A stretch of DNA of 12,256 nucleotides from Chloroflexota bacterium (lineage in GTDB: Bacteria > Chloroflexota > Chloroflexia > Thermomicrobiales > UBA6265), in contig JAFAEX010000287.1 of NCBI GenBank assembly GCA_023423795.1, positions 1 through 12,256 on the forward strand, given 5' to 3'. Of this stretch, positions 5,796 to 11,913 are shown piece after piece; within the stretch, counting starts at the first letter, position 1; every line of letters starts with the position of its first letter. The position numbers were made by a program, and so were the translations under genes. Under the pieces are notes generated by a model. That model was not told the origin of the DNA. It searched no databases and saw only the letters and a list, made by a program, of their open reading frames with translations.

Positions 5796-6935
5796 CCGTT
5801 CGACGAACCGAACGATCCGTTCGCACCCGGTGAGCAGATCCTCGTCGGACGAGGCGAGCGAGAGGCGGACGAACCCTTCCGCCACCTCGCCGAAGGCGGA
5901 GCCGGGCGCGGTGGCGACCCGTTCCTCTTCGATCAACGCGGTGGAGGCCGCCAGGCTGGAAAGGCCGCTCGCGCGCAGGTCCGCCAGCGCGTAGAAGGCG
6001 CCCTGCGGCGGCGTCGGCAGCAACCCGGCCGGTTGCAGGATGTCGCGGACGAGGTTGCGGCGGCGGTGGTAGGCGTCGCGCATTTCGGCGACGCACGCTT
6101 GCGACCCTTCCAGCGCGGCCACCGCGGCGCACTGGGAGACCTCGGCGGCGCAGGAGACGAGCGCTTCCTGCACCTTGCCGGCCATCGGCACCAGGTGCTC
6201 CGGCGCGATCGCCCAGCCGATCCGCCAGCCGGTCATGGCGTAACTCTTGGAGCAGCCGCCGACGGCGATGGTGCGCTCGCGGTCGAACGGCGCGAGGGGG
6301 ACCATCTCGCCTTCGAAGACGAGGTCTTCGTAGATCTCGTCGGCGATGACCCACAGGTCGTGCCGCTTCGCCCAGTCGGCGAAGGCGGCCACCGTTTCGC
6401 GGGGCCAGACGCTGCCGCAGGGGTTGGCCGGGTTGTTGGTGATGATCGCCTTGGTGTTCGGCGTCACCAGCCGGTCCATCTCGGCGAGGTCGGGCAGGTA
6501 GCCGTTTTCCGGGCGCAGCGGGTAGTGGACGGCGGTGCCGCGGGCGAGCGTTATCTGGCCGGCGTAGTTGGGCCAGCCGGGGTCGGGGATCAGCACCTCG
6601 TCGCCTTCCACCACGAGGGTGAAGAGCATGGCGGCGATGGCGTTGACCGCGCCCGCGCCGACCAGCACCTCGGCCGGGTCCACCGGCTGGCCCCAGCGGC
6701 CGGCGGCGCGGGCGGCGACGGCGCGCCGCAGTTCGGGCGTTCCGGCGTTGTTGGTATAGCGGGTGCGGCCGTCGCGGGCGGCGGCGTAGGCCGCCTCGAT
6801 GATGTGGAGCGGCGTCCGGAACGAGGGCTCGCCCACTTCCAGGTGGATGACCTCGTCCAGTTTGGAGGCGACCTCCATCACCGCCCGGATGCCGGAGCGC
6901 GGCATCCCGGCGACCACGTGCGAATGCGCTTTCAT
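5787..6935 (-). CDS. Class I/II PLP-dependent aminotransferase
   Basis: The 382-residue protein is a full-length fold-type I aminotransferase of the aspartate aminotransferase I-gamma kind. It shows HLEVGEPSF near the start (31-39), YTNNAGTPELRRAVA (60-74), VGAGAVNAI for the cofactor phosphate region (92-100), NNPANPCG (167-174), ADEIYEDLVFEG (198-209, D199 contacts the pyridine nitrogen), GGCSKSYAMTGWRIGW (226-241, K230 forms the Schiff base), and FVRLSLA (355-361, R357 binds the substrate carboxylate). It transfers an amino group between an amino acid and a 2-oxo acid in the cytosol; substrate preference is not readable. A GGGGAGGG site lies about 12 bases before the ATG, which is a little far. 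The gene is divergent from the toxin gene and probably heads the minus-strand group. Confidence 0.93.
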   Translation of the reverse strand: MKAHSHVVAGMPRSGIRAVMEVASKLDEVIHLEVGEPSFRTPLHIIEAAYAAARDGRTRYTNNAGTPELRRAVAARAAGRWGQPVDPAEVLVGAGAVNAIAAMLFTLVVEGDEVLIPDPGWPNYAGQITLARGTAVHYPLRPENGYLPDLAEMDRLVTPNTKAIITNNPANPCGSVWPRETVAAFADWAKRHDLWVIADEIYEDLVFEGEMVPLAPFDRERTIAVGGCSKSYAMTGWRIGWAIAPEHLVPMAGKVQEALVSCAAEVSQCAAVAALEGSQACVAEMRDAYHRRRNLVRDILQPAGLLPTPPQGAFYALADLRASGLSSLAASTALIEEERVATAPGSAFGEVAEGFVRLSLASSDEDLLTGCERIVRFVERRR

Positions 6936-7088
6936 CGGCGCTGCGATCCCTCCCCGTGCCTCGTGGCGTGGGCGTCGTCCGGATGGCCGGTAGGGTAGCG
7001 CACCGGCGGGAACGGTGGGCGAGGGGAACGCCGCGGGCTGTCGTCCCGGTCGCCGGAACGGACGAGATCGTTGGCATGAGCGCCGTGG

Positions 7089-7094
7089 TACGGT
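7089..7094 (+). promoter_or_regulatory. Possible -10 element of a leaderless toxin transcript
   Basis: TACGGT matches the TANNNT form of a -10 box and ends exactly seven bases before the A of the toxin ATG at 7101, which would place transcription start on the start codon. No purine-rich ribosome site precedes the ATG. TTGGCA at 7071-7076 is too close to act as its -35. The call rests on spacing only. Confidence 0.3.
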
Positions 7095-7100
7095 AGCGGC

Positions 7101-7385
7101 ATGGCGCGGTTCGAGAACCTGCGGTGGAACCCGAGCAACATCAACCACATCCTGCGCCACGGTGTCCGGACCGGGGAGGTCATCGAGGCTCTTCGCGATG
7201 CCGTCCACGTCGAATCGACGTATGGCGGACGGTTGCTGATGATCGGCGCAACGGCAGCGGGGCGGTACATCGCGGTCATCCTCGATCCCGAGCCGATCGA
7301 TGTGTACTTTCCGGTCACCGCTCGCCCCGCCAGCCGAAAAGAGCGGGCCAGACTCGCGGTCCATCGGCAGGAGCAGCAGCCATGA
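7101..7385 (+). CDS. BrnT-like type II toxin
   Basis: The 94-residue product resembles the BrnT toxin family, small ribonuclease-like proteins that stop growth by RNA cleavage. It has RWNPSNINHILRHGV (8-22), the family's opening with H20, then RLLMIGATAAGRYIAVIL (44-61) and FPVTARPASRKERARL (70-85), corresponding to the ISAR-A--xER ending in BrnT. The charged tail extends a few residues beyond. The next gene overlaps by four bases (ATGA, 7382-7385) and encodes a matching antitoxin, which supports the call more than the motifs alone. There is no clear ribosome site; it may be leaderless. In this family the antitoxin with the toxin commonly represses the pair's own promoter; no operator was identified here. 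Confidence 0.72.
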   Translation: MARFENLRWNPSNINHILRHGVRTGEVIEALRDAVHVESTYGGRLLMIGATAAGRYIAVILDPEPIDVYFPVTARPASRKERARLAVHRQEQQP

Positions 7386-7699
7386 CGACCGAACGGCGTC
7401 CCTTGAGGCCGGTCCCGGCGTTCGCCAACCGCGAGGCCGAGGCCGAATTCTGGGACACGCACGACCTGACCGATTACATGAGTTTCGATGAGCCCGTTTC
7501 CTTCGGCCCGATCGAAAGCGGGCTGGAGCAGGTCACCATTTGGGTCGATACGGAGACGCTCGACCTCGCCAGGGAGATCGCCGCCGAACGGAACATCCCC
7601 TGGGATGGGCTGCTGTTCCTGTGGTTGATCGAGCGGCGAGAGGTCGAGCGGGAGCGGCGCGCCGCGCAGGCAGCGGCGGCGGAACGGGAGAGCGCGTGA
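7382..7699 (+). CDS. CopG/BrnA-like antitoxin
   Basis: The 105-residue protein begins with RPVPAFANREAEAEFWDTHD (9-28) and then LTDYMSF, the signature of the CopG-family antitoxins of type II systems, in which a Phe-Trp-x-Thr-His-Asp segment embraces the toxin. Residues about 50-88 (VTIWVDTETLDLAREIAAER) fit a short ribbon-helix-helix DNA-binding part. An alanine/arginine/glutamate-rich helix forms the C-terminus. It should bind and neutralise the upstream toxin and may repress their promoter. The start ATG overlaps the toxin stop as ATGA, so translation is probably coupled. Its own stop overlaps the GTG start of homoserine dehydrogenase. Confidence 0.75.
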   Translation: MTTERRPLRPVPAFANREAEAEFWDTHDLTDYMSFDEPVSFGPIESGLEQVTIWVDTETLDLAREIAAERNIPWDGLLFLWLIERREVERERRAAQAAAAERESA

Positions 7700-8817
7700 A
7701 CGCGACGCGGGTGGCGTTGGTCCAGATCGGCATCGGGGTGGTCGGCGGCGAGGTGGTCGAGCAGGTGCTCGCCAACCGCGACCGCTGGCGGCAATCGCTC
7801 GGGCTCGACGTGCGGGTGGCCGCCGTCTCCGGGCGCGACGGCGCGCTGGCCGAGGAGCCCGGCGCGCCGCTGCCGGACGACCTGCTGCGGACGGCGGTTT
7901 CCGCCCGGCGCGGCGGGCAGGGGCTGCGCGAGGCGGCGGGCGGGCGGGCCTTGATTCCCACCGAGGAAGCCGTCGTCCGCCTCGGCAACGACGGGCTGGC
8001 GGTCGTGCTCGACGCGGCGGCCGGCGACGAGACGGCGACGACGCTGGCGCGGGCGCTCGGGTCCGGGGCCGGGGTCGTGCTGTCCAACAAGGCGCCGCTG
8101 GCGTTGCCGCTCGCCAACCCGATCGCCGCCGACCTGTGGGCCGAGTCGCGGCCGGGCGGCCACCTCCGCTACGAGGCGACCTGCGGGGCGGGCCTGCCGG
8201 TCATTTCCACGCTGCGGACACTGCTCGACACCGGGGACCGGGTCATCGAGATCCAGGGCGCGCTTTCCGGCACCCTCGGGGCCATCTTCTCGATGCTGGC
8301 CGACGGGCAGTCCTTCTCGGCGGCGGTGCGCGAGGCGAAGGCGCGCGGCTACACCGAGCCGGACCCGCGCGACGACCTGTCCGGGCTGGACGTGGCGCGC
8401 AAGGCGCTGATCCTCGCCCGCACCATGGGCCGCCGCGTCGATCTTTCGGACATCGCGGTCGAAAGCCTCGTGCCGGAGCACCTGGCCGGCGTGTCCATCG
8501 ACCAATTCCTCGACCGGGTGGGCGACGCCGACGCCGCCTTCGCCGAGCGGGCCGCCGCGGCGCAAACCGCCGGGCGGACGCTGAAGTACGTCGCCACCGT
8601 TCCCGCCGACGGGCCGATCGCGGTCGGCGTGCGCGACGTGCCGACCAGCGGCGTGCTCGGCGCGCTGCAGGGGCCGGAGAACATCGTCTCCTTCCGCACC
8701 GAACGCTACGACGCCTACCCGCTGACGGTGGCCGGTCCCGGCGCCGGCGCGGCGGTCACCGCCGCCGGCATGCTCGGCGACGCGCTGGCGCTGGCGGGGA
8801 TGCTGGCGCGGCGGTAA
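7696..8817 (+). CDS. hom: Homoserine dehydrogenase, ACT-less
   Basis: The 373-residue enzyme reduces aspartate semialdehyde to homoserine with NAD(P)H, a step to threonine, methionine and isoleucine. The nucleotide-binding start is VQIGIGVVGGEV (9-20). SNKAPLAL (130-137) holds the conserved K132. The catalytic domain has YEATCGAGLPVI (159-170), GALSGTLGAI (188-197) and EPDPRDDLSGLDVARK (221-236), where E221, D227, D232 and K236 align in spacing with the known yeast active-site residues. GPGAGAAVTAAGMLGD (347-362) ends the fold. There is no C-terminal ACT domain, so allosteric control by threonine through ACT is not expected; the size fits the short, ThrA-dehydrogenase-like type. GTG at 7696 is chosen because it overlaps the antitoxin stop as GTGA and begins directly before the nucleotide-binding strand. 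Confidence 0.93.
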   Translation: MNATRVALVQIGIGVVGGEVVEQVLANRDRWRQSLGLDVRVAAVSGRDGALAEEPGAPLPDDLLRTAVSARRGGQGLREAAGGRALIPTEEAVVRLGNDGLAVVLDAAAGDETATTLARALGSGAGVVLSNKAPLALPLANPIAADLWAESRPGGHLRYEATCGAGLPVISTLRTLLDTGDRVIEIQGALSGTLGAIFSMLADGQSFSAAVREAKARGYTEPDPRDDLSGLDVARKALILARTMGRRVDLSDIAVESLVPEHLAGVSIDQFLDRVGDADAAFAERAAAAQTAGRTLKYVATVPADGPIAVGVRDVPTSGVLGALQGPENIVSFRTERYDAYPLTVAGPGAGAAVTAAGMLGDALALAGMLARR

Positions 8818-8819
8818 CG

Positions 8820-8939
8820 GCCCGGCCGTAAACGACCGGGCTCACGAAGAACGCACCCTGAAGGGCGCTGCGAAAACGGACGCTCGTCAGGGGGCTACAG
8901 TGTCCTTTCCGTTCTCAGCCCGGTCATTTATGGCCGGGA
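8820..8939. repeat. Inverted pair of related hairpins, MITE-like
   Basis: A near-palindrome at 8820-8841 (GCCCGGCCGT, AA, ACGACCGGGC) recurs in reverse orientation at 8919-8938 (CCCGGTCAT, TT, ATGGCCGGG). Read in the same direction the two copies differ at two positions that pair with each other: C and G in one, T and A in the other, so the stem is preserved. A further inverted match, GAAAACGGA near 8873-8881 and TCCGTTCTC near 8908-8916, lies inside. The outer copies act as terminal inverted repeats of a roughly 120-base unit filling the hom to Uma2 gap. The left copy may also help terminate hom transcription. Confidence 0.5.
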
Positions 8940-8961
8940 CCGCCCGGCACGGAGCATCGCC

Positions 8962-9528
8962 ATGGCGCGCGCGTTCGAAACGACGATCGACGACGCGGAC
9001 TACGAGCGCATCGCGCTCGAGGACGGCGACCGCCTGTGGGAGTTGTGGGATGGCGTGCTGGTCGAGAAGCCGGGGATGAGCTTCGAGCACAACGACGCGC
9101 AGGTGGAGATCGTTCGTCAGTTCCTCCCGCAATTGAACCGAGACCTGTTCCGAATTCGCTTCAATTCGGCCCGGGTGCGCCGGTCAAGATCCCATTTCAT
9201 CCCCGATGTCCTGGTCATCCCGCTCGATCCGAACCGGGTGCGCGCCTCGAGCCCGGGTCCTCTCGAAACGTACGCGGAGCCGGCGGCCCTTATCGTCGAA
9301 ATCTGGTCGCCGTCCACCGGCCGCTACGACATCAACGCCAAGCTGCCCATGTACATGGCGCGGGGCGATCGCGAGATCTGGCGCATCCACCCGTACGAGC
9401 GCAAGCTGACCGCCTGGCGGCGCCGGGAGGACGACTCCTACGCAGAGGTCGTGTATCTCGGCGGCGTCGTTCCGGTCGAGTCGCTGCCCGGCGTGACGAT
9501 TGACCTCGATGCCGTGTTCGCGCCGTAG
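8962..9528 (+). CDS. Uma2 family endonuclease-like protein
   Basis: The 188-residue protein matches the Uma2 (DUF820) family of PD-(D/E)XK nuclease-fold proteins. The core is complete: FIPDVLVI (79-86) gives D82, ALIVEIWSPSTGRYD (109-123) gives E113, and INAKLPMYMARGDREIW (124-140) gives K127. The N-terminal part has LWELWDGVLVEKPG (25-38), usual for the family. Members are abundant in cyanobacteria, Chloroflexota and Deinococci, but their biological role is mostly unproven. GGAG lies seven bases before the ATG. The gene is alone on the plus strand, 144 bases after hom, and converges with the epimerase gene with only 12 bases between stop codons. Confidence 0.85.
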   Translation: MARAFETTIDDADYERIALEDGDRLWELWDGVLVEKPGMSFEHNDAQVEIVRQFLPQLNRDLFRIRFNSARVRRSRSHFIPDVLVIPLDPNRVRASSPGPLETYAEPAALIVEIWSPSTGRYDINAKLPMYMARGDREIWRIHPYERKLTAWRRREDDSYAEVVYLGGVVPVESLPGVTIDLDAVFAP

Positions 9529-9540
9529 GACGGCAACGGT

Positions 9541-10728
9541 TCACGCCGAGGAGAAGGATTCCAGCGAGCCGAGGCAGGCCCCGAGCGGGTGGTACAGCTC
9601 CGGCTTGCCCGGCGCGAAGGGCAACGCGATGCGCGAGCCGTCGCGGGCGAGGCCCGGCCACCAGCCGCCGCGCTCGTTGTCGATCTGGTGGGCCAGCGCC
9701 CATGCCCAGCAGCGCTCGTACCAGTCCCGGTACACGCGGTCGCCGGATGCGGCCAGGAGGGCGGCTGCCGCGCCGATGGCCTCGGCGATGACCCAGTGGT
9801 ACTTGCGGTCGTCGATGATGCGGCCGTCGAGGGCGAAGGAGTAGAGGAAGCCGCCGAACCGCTCGTCCCAGGCGTGGTCCGTGGCGGCGGCGAAGAAGCG
9901 CCGGGCGGTCGGAACCGCCCAATCGTTCGGGCGGGCGCGGTGCAGCAGCACCAGCAGTTTCGCCCACTCCAGCAGGTGGCCGGAGAGCACGCCCCACGGC
10001 CGGAACATGTCGTCCGGGTGGTCGCGGTTGTAGGCGAGGTCGGCCCGCCAATCCTCGTCGTAGTGCTCCCAGAGCAGGCCGCCGGTCTGGCCGGCGAGGT
10101 CGAGGCAGACCCGGCGGGCGACCCGCTCGGCGCGGTCGAGGAACCACGCATCTCCGGTCGCCGCGTGCGCGGCCAGCAGCGCCTCGGTGAGGTGCATGTT
10201 GGCGTTCTGGCCGCGGTAGGGGGAAAGCGCCGTCCAGTCCTCGTTCCATTCGTCGGCGTACAGGCCGTCGGCCTCGCGCCAGAAACGCTGCTCCAGCACG
10301 GCGCGGGCGTCGTCGAGCAGGTCGCGCGCGGCGAGCCCGGCCCGGATCGCGCCGGCGGCGGCCAGCAGCACGAAGGCGTGGCCGTAAGCGTGCTTCGCCC
10401 GGTCGGCCGGCGTCGTACCCTCCAGCAGCCACCACCAGCCGCCGTTGGCCGGGTCGCGCTGCGGACCGCGCAGGAACGCCAGCCCGTGCTCGGCCGCTTC
10501 GGCGCAGCCCGGCAGCAGGCCGAAGCGGTGGCCCTCGGCGAACCCGAGCGCGTAGCGGGCCTGCTGCACGAGGTGGCGGCCCGCCGGATCGAGCGTCGCG
10601 CCGTCGTCGGCGAAGGCGGTGACGTAGCCGCCGGTTTGCTCGTCCACGCAGCGGGGCAGGTAGAAGGCCAGCACGCGCCGCGCCTGGTCGCGGAGGAATG
10701 CGGGGTCGGCGTCGTCGATCTCGCTCAC
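9541..10728 (-). CDS. AGE family sugar 2-epimerase/isomerase
   Basis: The 395-residue product has the (alpha/alpha)6-barrel pattern of N-acylglucosamine 2-epimerase, cellobiose 2-epimerase and aldose-ketose isomerases such as YihS. Visible marks are GGYVTAF (33-39), QARYALGFAEGHRFG (56-70), KHAYGHAFVLLAAA (112-125), RGQNANMHLTEAL (172-184), then GHLLEWAKLLVLL and KYHWVIAEAIGAAAAL, with a late HPLG segment. The conserved Asn-x-His-x-x-Glu-Ala and the His and Glu residues in the later helices fit proton-transfer catalysis at C2 of a sugar. The exact sugar is undecided. The start is taken as GTG at 10728, with GAGG five bases upstream; a TTG at 10755 lacks a ribosome site and would overlap the preceding gene. 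The upstream Uma2-like stop is seven bases away, implying coupled expression. Confidence 0.87.
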   Translation of the reverse strand: MSEIDDADPAFLRDQARRVLAFYLPRCVDEQTGGYVTAFADDGATLDPAGRHLVQQARYALGFAEGHRFGLLPGCAEAAEHGLAFLRGPQRDPANGGWWWLLEGTTPADRAKHAYGHAFVLLAAAGAIRAGLAARDLLDDARAVLEQRFWREADGLYADEWNEDWTALSPYRGQNANMHLTEALLAAHAATGDAWFLDRAERVARRVCLDLAGQTGGLLWEHYDEDWRADLAYNRDHPDDMFRPWGVLSGHLLEWAKLLVLLHRARPNDWAVPTARRFFAAATDHAWDERFGGFLYSFALDGRIIDDRKYHWVIAEAIGAAAALLAASGDRVYRDWYERCWAWALAHQIDNERGGWWPGLARDGSRIALPFAPGKPELYHPLGACLGSLESFSSA

Positions 10729-10735
10729 GGCTCCC

Positions 10736-11281
10736 TCAGGCGAAGACCTCGGCAACGGGCAGGGCGAAGCCGGGAACGACGTCCTCGCCGTCCAGCGATT
10801 CGCCCTCGATCAGGATGCGCCCGGTGCGGTCCGGATAGTGCACGGCCACGGTGCGCGACACCGGATCGACGTTCCAGACGAGGCGCACCCCGACGGCGAG
10901 GTAGATTGCCACCCGGCGGGCGTTCTCGCTTGCGGCGTCGGTCGGCAGGACGACGTCCTCCGCCAGGTCCGGGGCCATGCGCGGGTACCCGGACCATTCG
11001 GTGCGCGGCGGCATCCGCTCGGTGCGGACGAACGACGCGGACGGGCCGAGCACCGTCGGCGGATCGGCGGCGAGCACGTACCCGACGTTGATGAACACCC
11101 GGCCCAGTCCGCGCCGGCGAACGGTGCCCGAAAGCGAAGCCGTGATGGTTGCCATGGCCGCGCCCGCCGCCAGCCCGTTGGGGGGACGGCGCACCAGATC
11201 GCCGGCGATCAACTCGTACCGCCAGATGTCGTCGGGCATGCGCAGCCGGTCGTCCGGGGGTAGCCGTGGAGCGGCGGCCAT
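10736..11281 (-). CDS. Degenerate Uma2 family protein, probably not catalytic
   Basis: The 181-residue protein aligns over its length with Uma2: RYELIAGDLVRRPPNG (21-36), GRVFINVGYVLAADPPTVLG (60-79), GYPRMAPDLAEDVV (98-111), RRVAIYLAVGVRLVWNVDP (122-140) and a final GFALPVAEVF (171-180). The expected nuclease residues are altered. Where relatives have an A-P-D-V-x-F motif this has GPSASF, so S81 replaces the aspartate. The usual V-E-V-V-S-P-S-D reads E-D-V-V-L-P-T-D, placing D109 at the glutamate. R123 stands where the lysine is expected. This suggests lost or changed catalysis, unlike the intact relative at 8962-9528. The start has GGAG six bases upstream. It precedes the AGE-family gene by seven bases. 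Confidence 0.8.
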   Translation of the reverse strand: MAAAPRLPPDDRLRMPDDIWRYELIAGDLVRRPPNGLAAGAAMATITASLSGTVRRRGLGRVFINVGYVLAADPPTVLGPSASFVRTERMPPRTEWSGYPRMAPDLAEDVVLPTDAASENARRVAIYLAVGVRLVWNVDPVSRTVAVHYPDRTGRILIEGESLDGEDVVPGFALPVAEVFA

Positions 11282-11323
11282 CGGAATCTCCCGAGGTTGC
11301 GCAGGGGTCGGCCGGGCTGGGCG

Positions 11324-11329
11324 ATCATA
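11324..11329 (-). promoter_or_regulatory. Possible -10 box for the Uma2-epimerase operon
   Basis: TATGAT on the minus strand matches the -10 consensus at five of six positions and lies about 42 bases before the ATG at 11281. No convincing -35 box is found at the proper distance; a CCCGCT/AGCGGG hairpin (11330-11348) occupies that place. The call is tentative. Confidence 0.35.
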
Positions 11330-11418
11330 CCCGCTCCCCCGTAGCGGGAGTGCATCGGTGCAAACCGAAACGATGACCTCCCGTCACGGCGAGGATGGAA
11401 GCGCGGGCGCGGGTGTCG

Positions 11419-11424
11419 TATACT
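11419..11424 (+). promoter_or_regulatory. Likely -10 box of the rpsU promoter
   Basis: TATACT matches the -10 consensus at five of six positions in a very GC-rich setting. The -35 region (near 11396-11401, TGGAAG) is weak. Transcription would start near 11431 and give a leader of about 105 bases before the rpsU ATG. Confidence 0.5.
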
Positions 11425-11430
11425 CGTCGG

Positions 11431-11534
11431 GCTACGCCGCCGAGCGGCGGCGGTCTGTGTTTGTCTGCGCCAAGCCGGTCACTCCGCCGGGGTGGTGGCC
11501 GAGTCCGACCGAACGGGAGAGGTGAACGTCACGC
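11431..11534 (+). other. Structured leader of rpsU
   Basis: Two stems can be drawn in the predicted leader. CGCCGC (11435-11440) pairs with GCGGCG (11444-11449) around a CGA loop. CGGTCAC (11476-11482) pairs with GTGGCCG (11495-11501) with further CC/GG pairing inside. The ribosome site GGGAGAGG (11515-11522) lies after them. Ribosomal protein leaders are often autoregulatory, but no known motif is recognised and the folds may be chance in GC-rich DNA. Confidence 0.3.
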
Positions 11535-11717
11535 ATGCGGGTTGAGATTCGCGATTCCGAGAGCTTCGAGCAGCTTCTTCGCCGGTTCAACAAGGGCATC
11601 GAGCGCTCCGGCATCATCCGCGAGCACCGCCGCGGCCTGCGCTTCATCAGCGTGCAGGAAGAGAACCGCGCCAAGCGCCGCAAGGCCGAGCGCCGCCGCC
11701 GCCGCAACGCCTCCTAG
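11535..11717 (+). CDS. rpsU: 30S ribosomal protein bS21
   Basis: The 60-residue protein is a typical bS21, a basic component of the small ribosomal subunit near the 3' end of 16S rRNA that helps in start-site recognition. It opens MRVEIRDSESFEQLLRRFNK, continues with GIERSGIIREHRRGLRF (21-37), and ends in a strongly basic tail (KRRKAERRRRRNAS). Length and order of motifs are normal for the family. The ATG has GGGAGAGG upstream at a somewhat long 12-base spacing. It stands alone between two minus-strand genes, with its own likely promoter at 11419 and a hairpin 29 bases after its stop. Confidence 0.96.
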   Translation: MRVEIRDSESFEQLLRRFNKGIERSGIIREHRRGLRFISVQEENRAKRRKAERRRRRNAS

Positions 11718-11745
11718 GCGGGCGCGCTCCCGATCTGAACGGCAT

Positions 11746-11771
11746 GGGCCGGGCGGTTATCCACCCGGCCC
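11746..11771 (+). terminator. Hairpin after rpsU, likely terminator
   Basis: GGGCCGGGCGG (11746-11756) pairs with CCACCCGGCCC (11761-11771) around TTAT, with one mismatch in eleven. It begins 29 bases after the rpsU stop. No run of T follows, so it would act as a weak or factor-assisted terminator; it may also serve the opposing minus-strand gene that ends at 11914. Confidence 0.5.
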
Positions 11772-11913
11772 GTTGGCGTGCCCGGTGTCTGCGACGATGG
11801 CCGGCCGTGGTGCGTCCGGTCCCCTTGTGAACGCCGGCCGCGGATGACGTGCCCGGTTCATGCCCGCGGCCCGGGCCCGCGTCGGTTGCCGCGTTCGTCG
11901 CTGGCCGCCGGGT

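Noticed and set aside
4426..7077. Minus-strand open frame of 883 codons
   Set aside because: It runs through the aminotransferase, FAH and small membrane protein genes in the wrong frame. Those genes show intact family motifs in their own frames.
7540..7695. Upstream extension of homoserine dehydrogenase in the same frame
   Set aside because: The extra 52 residues overlap the antitoxin gene, have a random Arg/Gly-rich composition and precede the normal nucleotide-binding start of the family.
10729..10755. TTG start of the epimerase at 10755
   Set aside because: It has no ribosome binding site and would overlap the Uma2-like gene by 20 bases. GTG at 10728 has GAGG at five bases and fits the family's N-terminus.
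11282..11534. tRNA or riboswitch upstream of rpsU
   Set aside because: No cloverleaf, T-loop sequence or known riboswitch core could be drawn; only short GC-rich stems are present.
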